Shown: one piece after another, positions 1-9,017 of the stretch
How positions within the stretch are numbered: position 1 is the stretch's first letter
How the letters are laid out: each line of letters starts with the position of its first letter
NCBI GenBank assembly: GCA_023460715.1
Contig: JAEWPH010000047.1
Span: forward strand, 1 to 15,959
Direction of reading: 5' to 3'
Source of the DNA: Pseudomonadota bacterium
GTDB lineage: Bacteria; Pseudomonadota; Gammaproteobacteria; Burkholderiales; Burkholderiaceae_C
Length of the DNA stretch: 15,959 bases
Program-made: the position numbers and the translations under genes
Notes under the pieces: model-generated
Database searches by the model: none
Told to the model about the DNA's origin: nothing
What the model saw: the letters and a program-made list of their open reading frames with translations, nothing else

Positions 1-1
1 G

Positions 2-1954
2 TCAGGGCGCGGGCGCCGGCGCCATCACCGGCACATCGGCCGCGCGGCGCGGCGTGCCGATGGGTGCGCCGGCCTGGCCCTTGGAAACGGCGGCCAGGTC
101 CTGCTCGCTGGGGTAGTCGCCCTGCAGCCAGTAGTCGAACACGCGCCGCACGATAGGCGCCGCCGCGGCCGCGCCGAAGCCGGCGTTCTCGACGATGACC
201 GCCACGGCGAGGCGGGGGCTCTCCACCGGCGCGTAGGCGGCGAACAGCGAATGGTCGCGCTGGTGCTCCTCCAGCGCCTTGGCGTTGTACTTCACGTTCT
301 GGCCCAGGCTCACCGCCTGCGCCGTGCCGGTCTTGCCGGCCGCGGTGTAGGGCGCACCGGCGAACACGCGCGTGCCCGTGCCGGCCTTGATCACGGCGGT
401 GAGCCCGTTGCGCACGACCTCGACGTTCTTGGGCGAGTAGCCCAGGTTCTCGCCGGGCGGCTGCGGTACCTCGGTGACGGCGCCAGTCACCGTGTCGCGC
501 ACGGCCTTCACCAGGTGCGGGCGGTAGCGCATGCCGCCGCTGGCCAGCGTGGCCTCGGCCGAGGCCAGCTGCAGCATGGTGAAGTTGTTGTAGCCCTGGC
601 CGATGCCCAGGGACACCGTCTCGCCCGAATACCAGCGCTTGAGTTCGGGGCGTTTGTAGGTGTTGCGCTTCCACTCGGTGCTGGGCAGCACGCCGCGCAC
701 TTCGCCGTTGAGGTCGATGCCGGTGATCTGCCCGAAGCCCAGCGGCTTCATGAAGTCGTGGATGGCGTCCACGCCCATGTCCACCGCCAGCGAATAGAAA
801 TACGTGTTGCTGGAGAACTGGATGGCGCGCACCATGTCCACGCCGCCCAGGCCGCCCTCGTGGCTGCGGAAGGTGCGGCCGCCGTACGAATAGAAGCCGG
901 GGTCGTTGTAGACCTGGGTGGGCGAGCGCTTGTTCAGCTCCAGCGCCGCCAGCGCCATGAAGGGCTTGTAGGTCGAGCCCGGCGGGTAGGTGCCGCGCAG
1001 GGCGCGGTTGAGCAGCGGCTTGTCGATCGACTCGTTGAGCGCCTGCCAGTTCTCCACGTCGATGCCTTCGACGAAGAGGTTGGGATCGAAGGTGGGCTTG
1101 GACACCAGCGCCAGGATCTCGCCGTTGCGCGGGTCGATCGCCACCAGCGCGCCGCGCCGGTCGCCGAACATGTCTTCCACCAGCTTCTGCAGCTTGATGT
1201 CCAGCGACAGCATCACCGTGTTGCCCGGCGTGGCCGGGTGGCTGGCCAGGCGCCGAACGGCGTGGCCACCGGCCGAAGTCTCCATGCGCTCCACGCCGGT
1301 CAGGCCGTGCAGCGTGGTCTCGAAGCTCTGCTCCACGCCCAGCTTGCCGATGTGGTCGGTGCCGCGGTAGTTGGCCGCGTCCTCGGAGTCCTCGATGCGC
1401 TCCTTCTCGCGCTGGTTGATGCGCCCGATGTAGCCGATGGCGTGGCTGGCCACCTCGCCCAGCGGGTAGTTGCGGAACAGCCGCGCCTTGATGTCCACGC
1501 CCGGGAAGCGGTAGCGCTGCGCGGTGAAGCGCGCCACCTCCTGGTCGGTCAGCCGCGTGCGGATCGGCAGCGATTCGAAGCTGCGCGACTCCTCCATCAG
1601 CCGCTTGAAGCGGCGGCGGTCGCGCTGGTGGATCTCGACCACCTTGGCCAGCTCGTCGATGGTCTCTTCCAGCCCGTCGACCTTGGAGGGGGTGATCTCC
1701 AGCGTGTAGGCCGAATAGTTGGTGGCCAGCACCACGCCGTTGCGGTCCATGATGAGGCCACGGTTGGGCACGATGGGCACCACCGCCGTGCGGTTGCTTT
1801 CGGCCTGGTCGGCCAGGTCGGCATGGCGCACCACCTGCAGCACGAACAGGCGCGCGACGATCAAACAGAACGCCAGGAAAACGACCAGCCCGATGACCAG
1901 CACCCGCCGCCGGAAGCGCGCGGCGTCCGCCTCGGTGTTGCGCAGCTCGGTCAT
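2..1954 (-). CDS. mrdA: Penicillin-binding protein 2 (elongasome transpeptidase)
   Basis: Cross-links peptidoglycan during rod elongation as a class B, transpeptidase-only PBP working with RodA and the Mre proteins. The 650-residue protein has a short cytoplasmic start, one membrane anchor (about 18-40), a non-catalytic PBP-dimer region (about 60-230), and a transpeptidase domain with all three active-site motifs: PGSTYKPF with nucleophile S327, SSN at 381-383, and KTGTAQ starting at K541. The length fits the family (E. coli PBP2 is about 630). The tail from about 620 is rich in Ala and Pro and looks disordered. The ATG at 1954 is supported by a GGGAG box 7 bases upstream. It is the last mre-operon gene in the window; rodA commonly follows in this group, but that position lies outside. 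The stop codon at 2-4 is present, so the gene is complete. Confidence 0.96.
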   Translation of the reverse strand: MTELRNTEADAARFRRRVLVIGLVVFLAFCLIVARLFVLQVVRHADLADQAESNRTAVVPIVPNRGLIMDRNGVVLATNYSAYTLEITPSKVDGLEETIDELAKVVEIHQRDRRRFKRLMEESRSFESLPIRTRLTDQEVARFTAQRYRFPGVDIKARLFRNYPLGEVASHAIGYIGRINQREKERIEDSEDAANYRGTDHIGKLGVEQSFETTLHGLTGVERMETSAGGHAVRRLASHPATPGNTVMLSLDIKLQKLVEDMFGDRRGALVAIDPRNGEILALVSKPTFDPNLFVEGIDVENWQALNESIDKPLLNRALRGTYPPGSTYKPFMALAALELNKRSPTQVYNDPGFYSYGGRTFRSHEGGLGGVDMVRAIQFSSNTYFYSLAVDMGVDAIHDFMKPLGFGQITGIDLNGEVRGVLPSTEWKRNTYKRPELKRWYSGETVSLGIGQGYNNFTMLQLASAEATLASGGMRYRPHLVKAVRDTVTGAVTEVPQPPGENLGYSPKNVEVVRNGLTAVIKAGTGTRVFAGAPYTAAGKTGTAQAVSLGQNVKYNAKALEEHQRDHSLFAAYAPVESPRLAVAVIVENAGFGAAAAAPIVRRVFDYWLQGDYPSEQDLAAVSKGQAGAPIGTPRRAADVPVMAPAPAP

Positions 1955-2054
1955 GTGCCGACTCCCGGGCCGACGCGGACCGGTTCAGGCCGCGCGGCGC
2001 AAGGGGAGAAGCCGGGGCGGGGGCGGCGCAGCCGCTCGGGGCGTCGCATCATCG
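1955..2054 (-). repeat. mreD-mrdA gap with GC-rich stem-loop, degenerate repeat copy
   Basis: This 100-base gap holds no gene. It contains GCGGCGCAGCCGCTC at 2023-2037, flanked by G-rich runs (2001-2022 and 2037-2042). The same 15-mer occurs at 3640-3654 in the mreB-mreC gap, next to similar A/G-rich sequence. The core AGCGGC/GCCGCT hairpin of the other copy is one base pair shorter here (GCGGC-gca-GCCGC). The CCCCCTTC arm found in the other copy is missing, so this looks like a decayed or partial copy. The mrdA ribosome-binding site lies at its mrdA end. Confidence 0.5.
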
Positions 2055-2573
2055 TCAGAGCGGGCGGTTCTGGTCGCGGTCCGGCGGCCGGCGCTGCGGC
2101 GCCAGCAGCGCCCAGGTGGCCAGCGGCCACAGCAGCGCTTCGAGGAACGGCGCAAGAATGCCCTCGATGCCCGGCAGGATACCGCCGGCCAGCAGCCGTA
2201 CCAGCAGCTCGATGGCATGCGCCACGATGAACAGCGGCAGCACCTGCAGCGCCTGCGACGGCACGCTGAACCACAGCAGCCGGCGGTGGGCAAAGATGGC
2301 GCCGTACATCAGCGCGCTGTAGGCCAGCGCGTGCTGGCCCAGCAGGGCGGCCTGGTACACGTCCATGCACAGGCCCATGGCAAAGGCCACGCCCATACCC
2401 ACGCGCGAAGGCTGGTGCACGCCCCAGAAGACCAGCAGCACCATCACCCAGTCGGGCGTCCACACCACGCGGCCCAGCGGCAGCATGTTCAGGGCCAGCC
2501 CGGCGATCAGGCTGGCGGCGATGAAGGCGGGGCTGACGGGCAGCAGCAGCGGCTGCCCCTTGGGCATGATCAT
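2055..2573 (-). CDS. mreD: Rod shape-determining protein MreD
   Basis: Integral inner-membrane member of the MreBCD elongation complex, needed for rod shape. The 172-residue protein is mostly hydrophobic, with about five predicted membrane segments (roughly 14-34, 40-54, 61-80, 82-97 and 105-128, then a hydrophobic stretch at 138-157) and a charged C-terminal tail (PQRRPPDRDQNR). The size is normal for MreD. I chose the ATG at 2573 because it overlaps the mreC stop as ATGA, has a GGAGG box 6 bases upstream, and begins where family similarity begins (MIMPKGQPLLLPVSP). A longer in-frame reading upstream only runs antiphase through mreC. Translation is probably coupled to mreC. MreD sequences diverge strongly, so the call rests partly on position between mreC and mrdA. 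Confidence 0.93.
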   Translation of the reverse strand: MIMPKGQPLLLPVSPAFIAASLIAGLALNMLPLGRVVWTPDWVMVLLVFWGVHQPSRVGMGVAFAMGLCMDVYQAALLGQHALAYSALMYGAIFAHRRLLWFSVPSQALQVLPLFIVAHAIELLVRLLAGGILPGIEGILAPFLEALLWPLATWALLAPQRRPPDRDQNRPL

Positions 2574-3484
2574 CGGCGGCCTCCGCGCTTGGGTTGCACC
2601 GCCGGGGCCGGGCGTTCGGGCAGTTCGGCCACCAGCGGCTTGAGCACCATCACGTGCCGCGCGCCATACACCTGCGCGAGCGGCGTGCAGTAGATGCGGG
2701 CGAAGGCCGAGTCGGCGCGGCGCTCCACGCGCACCACGCGGGCCACGGGCAGGCCCGGCGGGTACAGGCCGTCCACGCCGCTGGTGGTGAGCAGGTCGCC
2801 CTCCTGCACATCGGCGTTGCCGGGCATGAAGCGCAGTTCCATGCCGCCGCCGTGCCCGGCGATCGGGTCGCCATAGGCCACGCTGCGGGCGCCGGTGCGC
2901 ACGTTGAGCACGGGAATGGCCTGGTCGCGGTCGACGAGCAGCGTGACCTCGCTCAGGAACGGGTGCACGCGCGTCACCTGGCCCAGGATGCCACCCTCGT
3001 CGAGCACGGGCGAGCCCAGCTCCACCCCGGCCGTCTGGCCGCGGTCGATCATCACCCGGCGGGTGTAGGGGTCGGCCGTGTCGTAGATGACCTGGGCGGC
3101 CTGCGACGGCGTGTCCAACCGCTCGCGCAGCTCCAGCAGCTTGCGCAGCCGGGTGTTCTCCTGCAGCAGCAGCTCGGTCTGGTTGGCCCGCTGCGACATC
3201 TCGGCCATCCGCCGCTCGGCGGCATCCTTGCTCTCCTCGGCCGCCTGCAGCGACTGGAAATAGCCCGCCCCGCGCCCCGCGAACTCCACCGGCTGCAGCA
3301 TGGTCCACTGCAGCGGGTACAGCACCGCCGAGATCGCCTTGCGCACGGGCTCGGTGATCTGGAAGCGCGCATCCGCCACCATCAAAAACAGCGCCAGGGC
3401 GCTGTAGAGGGCTAGACGGGAAAGAGGAGACGGCCCCTGCCGGAAAAAGGACGGCGCGGAACGGTCCAGGGTTCCCAGAGGCAT
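2570..3484 (-). CDS. mreC: Rod shape-determining protein MreC
   Basis: Periplasmic scaffold of the elongasome; it is anchored in the inner membrane and links MreB and MreD to PBP2. The 304-residue protein has a short cytoplasmic N-terminus, one membrane helix (about 23-37), a coiled coil (about 75-122, rich in Glu, Arg, Gln and Leu), the paired beta-domain region typical of MreC (about 125-285, with VMIDRGQTAGVELGSPV and the GDLLTTSGVDGLYPPGLPVARV motif), and a basic Pro-rich tail. The start MPLGTLDRS matches what I remember of Comamonadaceae homologues. Immediately upstream is pyrimidine-rich (CCTCCG), so there is no Shine-Dalgarno box at the chosen ATG. It lies 186 bases after mreB, and its stop overlaps the mreD start by 4 bases. 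Confidence 0.96.
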   Translation of the reverse strand: MPLGTLDRSAPSFFRQGPSPLSRLALYSALALFLMVADARFQITEPVRKAISAVLYPLQWTMLQPVEFAGRGAGYFQSLQAAEESKDAAERRMAEMSQRANQTELLLQENTRLRKLLELRERLDTPSQAAQVIYDTADPYTRRVMIDRGQTAGVELGSPVLDEGGILGQVTRVHPFLSEVTLLVDRDQAIPVLNVRTGARSVAYGDPIAGHGGGMELRFMPGNADVQEGDLLTTSGVDGLYPPGLPVARVVRVERRADSAFARIYCTPLAQVYGARHVMVLKPLVAELPERPAPAVQPKRGGRR

Positions 3485-3597
3485 CGGAGGAATCGTGTTG
3501 TGTCGATGGCGCGGCGCGCCGTCACGCTAATACCCGGAACCCGAGCGGACTGGCAAGGCAGCCGCCGCGCAAGGGCCGCCCCGCCGCGCTGGCGGCG

Positions 3598-3660
3598 TCC
3601 CCCTTCCCGCAGCGCGCAGCGGTGCGAGAGAAGGGGGAAGCGGCGCAGCCGCTCAGGGGG
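3598..3660. repeat. Stem-loop repeat in the mreB-mreC gap
   Basis: The 186-base gap between mreB and mreC (3485-3670) has no gene and carries this structured element. The arms TCCCCCTTC (3598-3606) and GAAGGGGGA (3630-3638) can form a 9-bp stem. The next bases form a second perfect hairpin, AGCGGC-gca-GCCGCT (3639-3653). A further AGGGGG at 3655-3660 could pair with the same CCCCCT, so two mutually exclusive folds are possible. I recall very similar CCCCCTTC...GAAGGGGG intergenic repeats from Comamonadaceae genomes, but cannot search here. No T-run follows in either direction, so it is not a classic terminator. It could act as an RNA-processing or stability element in the polycistronic mre transcript. 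Bases 3485-3597 show nothing I can name. Confidence 0.65.
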
Positions 3661-3670
3661 TTGCTCATCT

Positions 3671-4714
<1,044 letters not shown>

Positions 4715-4919
4715 TCAAGAATCCTCTCAGGCACGGCATGCACGTCGGCGTGCCGTCGCCGGGTATTAGGGGGTGTTTATTAGCTTTTTTCGCACAATGA
4801 CCGGCAGTTTCGAGGCTATTGCGACAAAGCCGGGATAATACCCTATCCCCTGTGAATAACTCCCCGCGGCGTACTCCGGAATTGAGCTTTACATCCCGTT
4901 GCCCGCGCTGAAATCCCCT
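4715..4919. promoter_or_regulatory. Divergent control region between mreB and gatC
   Basis: A 205-base gap, visibly richer in A and T than its surroundings, that must hold promoters for both operons. The octamer TAATACCC occurs once in each outward direction: on the minus strand at 4768-4761, facing mreB, and on the plus strand at 4836-4843, facing gatC. Each contains a plausible -10 hexamer (TAATAC), but no good -35 box sits at the usual distance from either, so exact promoters are not assigned. The plus-strand copy lies in the perfect inverted repeat GGGATA-ataccc-TATCCC (4832-4849). Nearer mreB, in what would be its 5' leader, GGCACG...CGTGCC and ACGGCA...TGCCGT (about 4730-4756) can form a hairpin. 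gatC has no clear Shine-Dalgarno box. Confidence 0.5.
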
Positions 4920-5219
4920 ATGGCACTGACACCCCAGGACATCGGCCGCATCGCCAACCTGGCGCGGCTCGAATTGAGCCCCGCAGACAGTGAGCGCACG
5001 CTCACTCAACTCAATGACTTCTTCGGCATCGTCGAGAAGATGCGGGCTGTGGATACCACCGGCATCGCCCCCCTGCCGCACCCCATCGCGGTGATCCAGC
5101 CGATCGCCCTGCGCCTGCGCAACGACGTCGCCAGCGAGCCCGACCAGCGCGAGGCCAACCAGCGCAGCGCGCCCGCCGTCGAGCGGGGCCTGTTCCTGGT
5201 GCCCAAGGTCATCGAGTGA
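4920..5219 (+). CDS. gatC: Asp/Glu-tRNA(Asn/Gln) amidotransferase subunit C
   Basis: Small subunit of GatCAB. In the family it wraps around GatA and GatB and stabilises the GatA amidase; it has no catalytic site. The 99-residue protein carries the usual GatC pattern: [14 protein letters not shown] near the N-terminus, [11 protein letters not shown] at about 33-43, [12 protein letters not shown] in the middle, and a C-terminal FLVPKVIE. I place the start at ATG 4920 (MALTPQDI), the standard family start. An in-frame TTG at 4899 would add seven residues (MPALKSP), but neither has a convincing ribosome-binding site, so leaderless or weakly initiated translation is possible. It is the first gene of gatCAB, with only 10 bases to gatA. 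Confidence 0.95.
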   Translation: MALTPQDIGRIANLARLELSPADSERTLTQLNDFFGIVEKMRAVDTTGIAPLPHPIAVIQPIALRLRNDVASEPDQREANQRSAPAVERGLFLVPKVIE

Positions 5220-5229
5220 AGGAAGCCGC

Positions 5230-6732
5230 ATGACCGATATCAAGAATTCCGCCCTGCACGACCTCGGCGTCGCCGAGCTGTCGCGCCAGTTGGCCGCCAA
5301 ACAGGTGTCCGCCGTCGAGGCGGCCCAGCACTTCCTGGCCCGCGCCCAGGCCCACCAGCCCCTGGGCGCCTTCGTGGCCGTTAACGAAGAGGCCACGCTG
5401 GCCCAGGCCCGCGCGCAGGATGCCGCCCTTGCCGCGGGCACGGCCGGCCCGCTGGCGGGCGTGCCCATCGCGCACAAGGACATCTTCGTCACGCGCGACT
5501 TCCCCACCACGGCCGGCTCGAAGATGCTGGCCGGCTACCGCTCGCCCTTCGACGCCACCGTGGTCACGCGCCTGGCCGATGCCGGCGCGGTGACCCTGGG
5601 CAAGCTCAACTGCGATGAATTCGCCATGGGCTCGGCCAACGAGAACTCCGCCGTCGCCCCGGTGGGCAGCGACGCCCCGGCACCCGTGCGCAACCCCTGG
5701 GACAGGGCCCGCGTGCCCGGCGGTTCGTCCGGCGGCAGCGCCGTGGCGGTGGCCGCGCGCCTGGCCCCGGCCGTCACCGGAACCGACACCGGCGGCTCCA
5801 TCCGCCAGCCCGCCTCGTTCTGCGGCATCACCGGCATCAAGCCCACCTATGGCCGCGCCAGCCGCTACGGCATGATCGCCTTCGCGTCCAGCCTGGACCA
5901 GGCCGGCCCGATGGCCCGCAGCGCCGAAGACTGCGCCCTGCTGCTTTCGGCCCTCTGCGGCCCGGACCCGGACCGCGACTCCACCAGCCTGGATGTGCCG
6001 GCCGAGAACTTCAGCGCCCAGCTGAATGACAGCATCGACGGCCTGCGCATCGGCATCCCGGCCGAGTTCTTCGGCGAGGGCCTGGCGCCCGACGTGCGCG
6101 CCGCGGTGGATGGCGCGCTCAAGGAATACGAAAAGCTCGGCGCCCAGCTGGTGCCCATCACGCTGCCGCGCACGGAGCTGTCCATCCCGGTGTACTACAT
6201 CATCGCGCCGGCCGAGGCGTCGTCCAACCTGAGCCGCTTCGACGGCGTGAAGTTCGGCCACCGCGCCAAGGACTACACCGACCTGCTGGACATGTACAAG
6301 AAGACGCGCGCCGAAGGCTTCGGCGACGAGGTCAAGCGCCGCATCATGATCGGCACCTACGTGCTGTCCCATGGCTACTACGACGCCTACTACCTGCAGG
6401 CGCAGAAGATCCGCCGCATGATCGCCGACGACTTCCAGAACGCGTTCAAGGACTGCGACGTGATCGCCGGCCCGGTGGCGCCCACGGTGGCGTGGAAGTT
6501 GGGCGAGCACGGGAACGACCCGCTGGCCGACTACCTGGCCGACATCTTCACCCTGCCCGCGTCGCTAGCCGGCCTGCCCGGCATGAGCGTGCCCGCCGGC
6601 TTCGGCGAAGGCGGCATGCCCGTGGGCCTGCAGCTCATCGGCAACTACTTCCAGGAAAGCCGTCTGCTCAACGCCGCGCACCGCCTGCAGCAGGCGACCG
6701 ACTTCCACCTCCGCCAGCCGGGAGGCCTGTGA
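5230..6732 (+). CDS. gatA: Asp/Glu-tRNA(Asn/Gln) amidotransferase subunit A
   Basis: Glutaminase/amidase subunit of GatCAB: it releases ammonia from glutamine and passes it to GatB, which amidates Asp-tRNA(Asn) or Glu-tRNA(Gln). The 500-residue protein is a full amidase-signature enzyme. The Ser-cisSer-Lys triad is visible as K83 in AHKD, S166 in GGSSGGSA and S190 in [11 protein letters not shown]. The 24-residue spacing between the two serines matches the family. An AAGGAAG box spanning the gatC stop precedes the ATG by about 6 bases, so translation is probably coupled to gatC. Only one base separates it from gatB. The C-terminal half ([32 protein letters not shown]) is intact. Confidence 0.98.
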   Translation: MTDIKNSALHDLGVAELSRQLAAKQVSAVEAAQHFLARAQAHQPLGAFVAVNEEATLAQARAQDAALAAGTAGPLAGVPIAHKDIFVTRDFPTTAGSKMLAGYRSPFDATVVTRLADAGAVTLGKLNCDEFAMGSANENSAVAPVGSDAPAPVRNPWDRARVPGGSSGGSAVAVAARLAPAVTGTDTGGSIRQPASFCGITGIKPTYGRASRYGMIAFASSLDQAGPMARSAEDCALLLSALCGPDPDRDSTSLDVPAENFSAQLNDSIDGLRIGIPAEFFGEGLAPDVRAAVDGALKEYEKLGAQLVPITLPRTELSIPVYYIIAPAEASSNLSRFDGVKFGHRAKDYTDLLDMYKKTRAEGFGDEVKRRIMIGTYVLSHGYYDAYYLQAQKIRRMIADDFQNAFKDCDVIAGPVAPTVAWKLGEHGNDPLADYLADIFTLPASLAGLPGMSVPAGFGEGGMPVGLQLIGNYFQESRLLNAAHRLQQATDFHLRQPGGL

Positions 6733-6733
6733 C

Positions 6734-8188
6734 ATGACCACCAGCAAACTGATCCACGGCTACGAGGTCGTCATTGGCTTCGAGACCCACACCCAGCTCG
6801 CCACGCAATCGAAGATCTTCAGCCGCGCGCCCACGGCCTTCGGCGCCGAGCCCAACACCCAGGCCTGCGCGGTGGACCTAGCCCTGCCCGGCACGCTGCC
6901 GGTGATGAACCGCGAGGCCGTGGCCTGCGCTATCAAATTAGGACTTGCACTCGGCTCCACGATTGCGCCAGAGAGCATTTTTGCCCGCAAGAACTACTTC
7001 TACCCGGATCTGCCCAAGGGTTACCAGATCAGCCAGTTCGAGATCCCCGTGGTGCAGGGCGGCGAGGTGTCGTTCTACCTGGGCGACGAGAAGAAGACCG
7101 TGCGCCTGGTGCGCGCCCACCTGGAGGAAGACGCGGGCAAGTCGCTGCACGAGGACTTCATCGGCCAGAGCGGCATCGACCTGAACCGCGCCGGCACGCC
7201 GCTGCTGGAGATCGTGACCGAGCCGGACATCCGCTCCAGCGAGGAAGCCGTGGCCTACGCCAAGGAGCTGCACAAGATCGTCACTTGGATCGGCATCTGC
7301 GACGGCAACATGCAAGAGGGCAGCTTCCGCTGCGACGCCAACGTGTCCGTGCGCAAGCCCGGCCAGCCGCTGGGCACGCGCCGCGAGATCAAGAACCTGA
7401 ACTCGTTCAAGAACATGCAGCAGGCGATCGACTACGAGATCCGCTGGCAGATCGAGGAGATCGAGGACGGCCGCGCGATCCAGCAGGCCACGGTGCTGTT
7501 CAACCCCGACACCGGCGAGACGCGTTCCATGCGCACCAAGGAAGACGCTGCCGACTACCGCTACTTCCCCGACCCGGACCTGCCGCCGCTACAGATTTCG
7601 CAGCACTGGGTCGATGAACAGCGGGCGCTGATGCCCGAATTGCCGCGCGCCATGGCGGCGCGCTTCGTGGCCGACTACGGCCTGCCGGAATACGACGCCA
7701 CGACGCTCACGCAGTCCAAGGCGATGGCGGCCTACTTCGAAGAGGCGGCGAAGGCCAGCGGCAGCCCCAAGCTGGTCAGCAACTGGATCATGGGCGAGGT
7801 CTCGCGCCGCGTGAACGCAGGCGAGCTGGACATCGCCGCCGCGCCGGTGAACGCTGCGCAGCTCGCGGCCCTGGTGCGGCGCATCGCCGACGGCACCATC
7901 TCCAACAACGCCGGCAAGCAGGTGTTCGAGGCGCTGTGGACCGGAGAGGGCCAGGACGTGGACGCCGTCATCGAGGCCAAGGGCCTCAAGCAGATGAACG
8001 ACTCCGGCGCGCTGGAGAAGATCATCGACGAGGTGATCGCCGCCAACCCGGCCAACGTGGAGCAGTTCAAGGCGGGCAAGGACAAGGCGTTCAACGCCCT
8101 GGTCGGCCAGGCCATGAAGGCGAGCAAGGGCAAGGCCAACCCGCAACAGGTCAACGACCTGCTGCGCGCGCGACTCGCGGCGCTCTGA
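6734..8188 (+). CDS. gatB: Asp/Glu-tRNA(Asn/Gln) amidotransferase subunit B
   Basis: Subunit of GatCAB that binds the mischarged Asp-tRNA(Asn) or Glu-tRNA(Gln), activates the side chain with ATP and adds ammonia from GatA. The 484-residue length is typical. The N-terminal kinase/amidation domain shows [10 protein letters not shown] (about 13-22), LPGTLPVMN (51-59), the signature [21 protein letters not shown] (from residue 83) and [11 protein letters not shown] helical domain and a YqeY-like tRNA-binding tail (about 335-484) follow. A GGGAGG box overlapping the gatA end precedes the ATG by 8 bases. Codons 66-84 (6929-6985) are unusually A/T-rich (for example ATC AAA TTA GGA CTT) and resemble an intergenic repeat; see the findings. 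The reading frame there is intact and the protein matches the family. Confidence 0.98.
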   Translation: MTTSKLIHGYEVVIGFETHTQLATQSKIFSRAPTAFGAEPNTQACAVDLALPGTLPVMNREAVACAIKLGLALGSTIAPESIFARKNYFYPDLPKGYQISQFEIPVVQGGEVSFYLGDEKKTVRLVRAHLEEDAGKSLHEDFIGQSGIDLNRAGTPLLEIVTEPDIRSSEEAVAYAKELHKIVTWIGICDGNMQEGSFRCDANVSVRKPGQPLGTRREIKNLNSFKNMQQAIDYEIRWQIEEIEDGRAIQQATVLFNPDTGETRSMRTKEDAADYRYFPDPDLPPLQISQHWVDEQRALMPELPRAMAARFVADYGLPEYDATTLTQSKAMAAYFEEAAKASGSPKLVSNWIMGEVSRRVNAGELDIAAAPVNAAQLAALVRRIADGTISNNAGKQVFEALWTGEGQDVDAVIEAKGLKQMNDSGALEKIIDEVIAANPANVEQFKAGKDKAFNALVGQAMKASKGKANPQQVNDLLRARLAAL

Positions 8189-8215
8189 GCGCCGCTTCAG
8201 CCCCGGCAAACGACA

Positions 8216-8239
8216 ACGGCCTCCTCGGAGGCCGTTTTT
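8216..8239 (+). terminator. Intrinsic terminator after gatB
   Basis: A strong hairpin, ACGGCCTC-ctcg-GAGGCCGT (8216-8235), is followed at once by a run of five T (8235-8239), 27 bases past the gatB stop. This is a textbook rho-independent terminator for gatCAB on the plus strand. The gap to the convergent DUF4124 gene (8240-8298) shows nothing else. Confidence 0.92.
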
Positions 8240-8298
8240 CTTGGGGTGCGGCGCAGCGTCAGGCCACTCTCTTCGGCGCCCGTTGGCACCGCAGCGGC

Positions 8299-8955
8299 TC
8301 AGGGCGCGCGGGTGCCCGGCACGGCCGCGTTCTGCGCCGCCCATAGCACGCGCAGCTGGGCCAGTTCGGCGTCGAAGCGCTGGTGCACGCGCCGCTTTTC
8401 CTGGTCCTGCGCGTCGATGAAGCGCCGCTGCTCGGCCAGTCCGTCGTCGATCTCGGCCAGTTGGCGGCGCAGCGGCAGGGGGGCCTTGGACGGGTCCTTG
8501 CGGTAGAACTCCATCTCGCCGTCGAGCTTGCGGCGGTCGCGCTGCAGATCATCTGCCCGCTTGTTCGCCACGGCCACGACCTCGTCGATCTGTTGCAGGG
8601 CCGCTGCGCGCTCCACATCGTGGGCCGCCTTGTCCGGGTAGCGGGTCACCAGGGCGCGCTCGCGGCGGCGCTCCTCGGCGATGCGCGCGCGTTCCTCGGC
8701 CTCCTTGCGGCGCTCGGCCTCCTGGGCCGCGCGCTCCAGTTCGGTCAGGGTCGGGCCGAGGCGGCGGCGCTCCAGGCCCGTGCCGTCCAGCACGCGCTGC
8801 TCACGGTCCACGCACTCGGCAATGGGCCGGTCCGCCGTCAGGCGGCGGCCCTGGCGGTCCACGCAGGAGTAGACCTGCCCGGAAGACGGGGGCTGCTGCG
8901 CCCAGGCGTAGCCGCCCAGCACCGCCAGCAGAAGGAAACCCGGGATCGCTCGCAT
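8299..8955 (-). CDS. Secreted DUF4124-domain coiled-coil protein
   Basis: A 218-residue exported protein of unknown function. The N-terminus is a signal peptide (MRAIPGFLLLAVLGGYAWA, probable cleavage after AWA at residue 19). It is followed by a short DUF4124-type segment (VYSCVDRQGRRLTADRPIAEC, about 28-48), which in the family is found in many beta- and gammaproteobacterial envelope proteins. From about 70 to 205 the chain is highly charged (Glu, Arg, Ala, Gln), consistent with a long helical coiled coil such as EAERRKEAEERARIAEERRR. I took the ATG at 8955 rather than an upstream one because the signal peptide begins there and AAGGAG lies 11 bases upstream. It lies 62 bases downstream of pyrE on the same strand, so it may be cotranscribed. 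No enzymatic motif is visible. Two Cys (C31, C48) could form a disulfide. Confidence 0.82.
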   Translation of the reverse strand: MRAIPGFLLLAVLGGYAWAQQPPSSGQVYSCVDRQGRRLTADRPIAECVDREQRVLDGTGLERRRLGPTLTELERAAQEAERRKEAEERARIAEERRRERALVTRYPDKAAHDVERAAALQQIDEVVAVANKRADDLQRDRRKLDGEMEFYRKDPSKAPLPLRRQLAEIDDGLAEQRRFIDAQDQEKRRVHQRFDAELAQLRVLWAAQNAAVPGTRAP

Positions 8956-9017
8956 CAACTCGGCCGCTCCTTGTGTGTCCGTTGCCTGTGTGCCGGGCCG
9001 CAGGGCCCGGCCCCGGC

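Noticed and set aside
251..2230. Long plus-strand open frame antisense to mrdA
   Set aside because: High GC third positions leave the opposite strand free of stops. The translation is rich in His, Arg, Ala and Val with no domain, and mrdA on the other strand is certain.
3598..3660. Intrinsic terminator after mreB
   Set aside because: A strong stem is present, but no T-run follows on the transcribed strand, and mreC, mreD and mrdA would need read-through.
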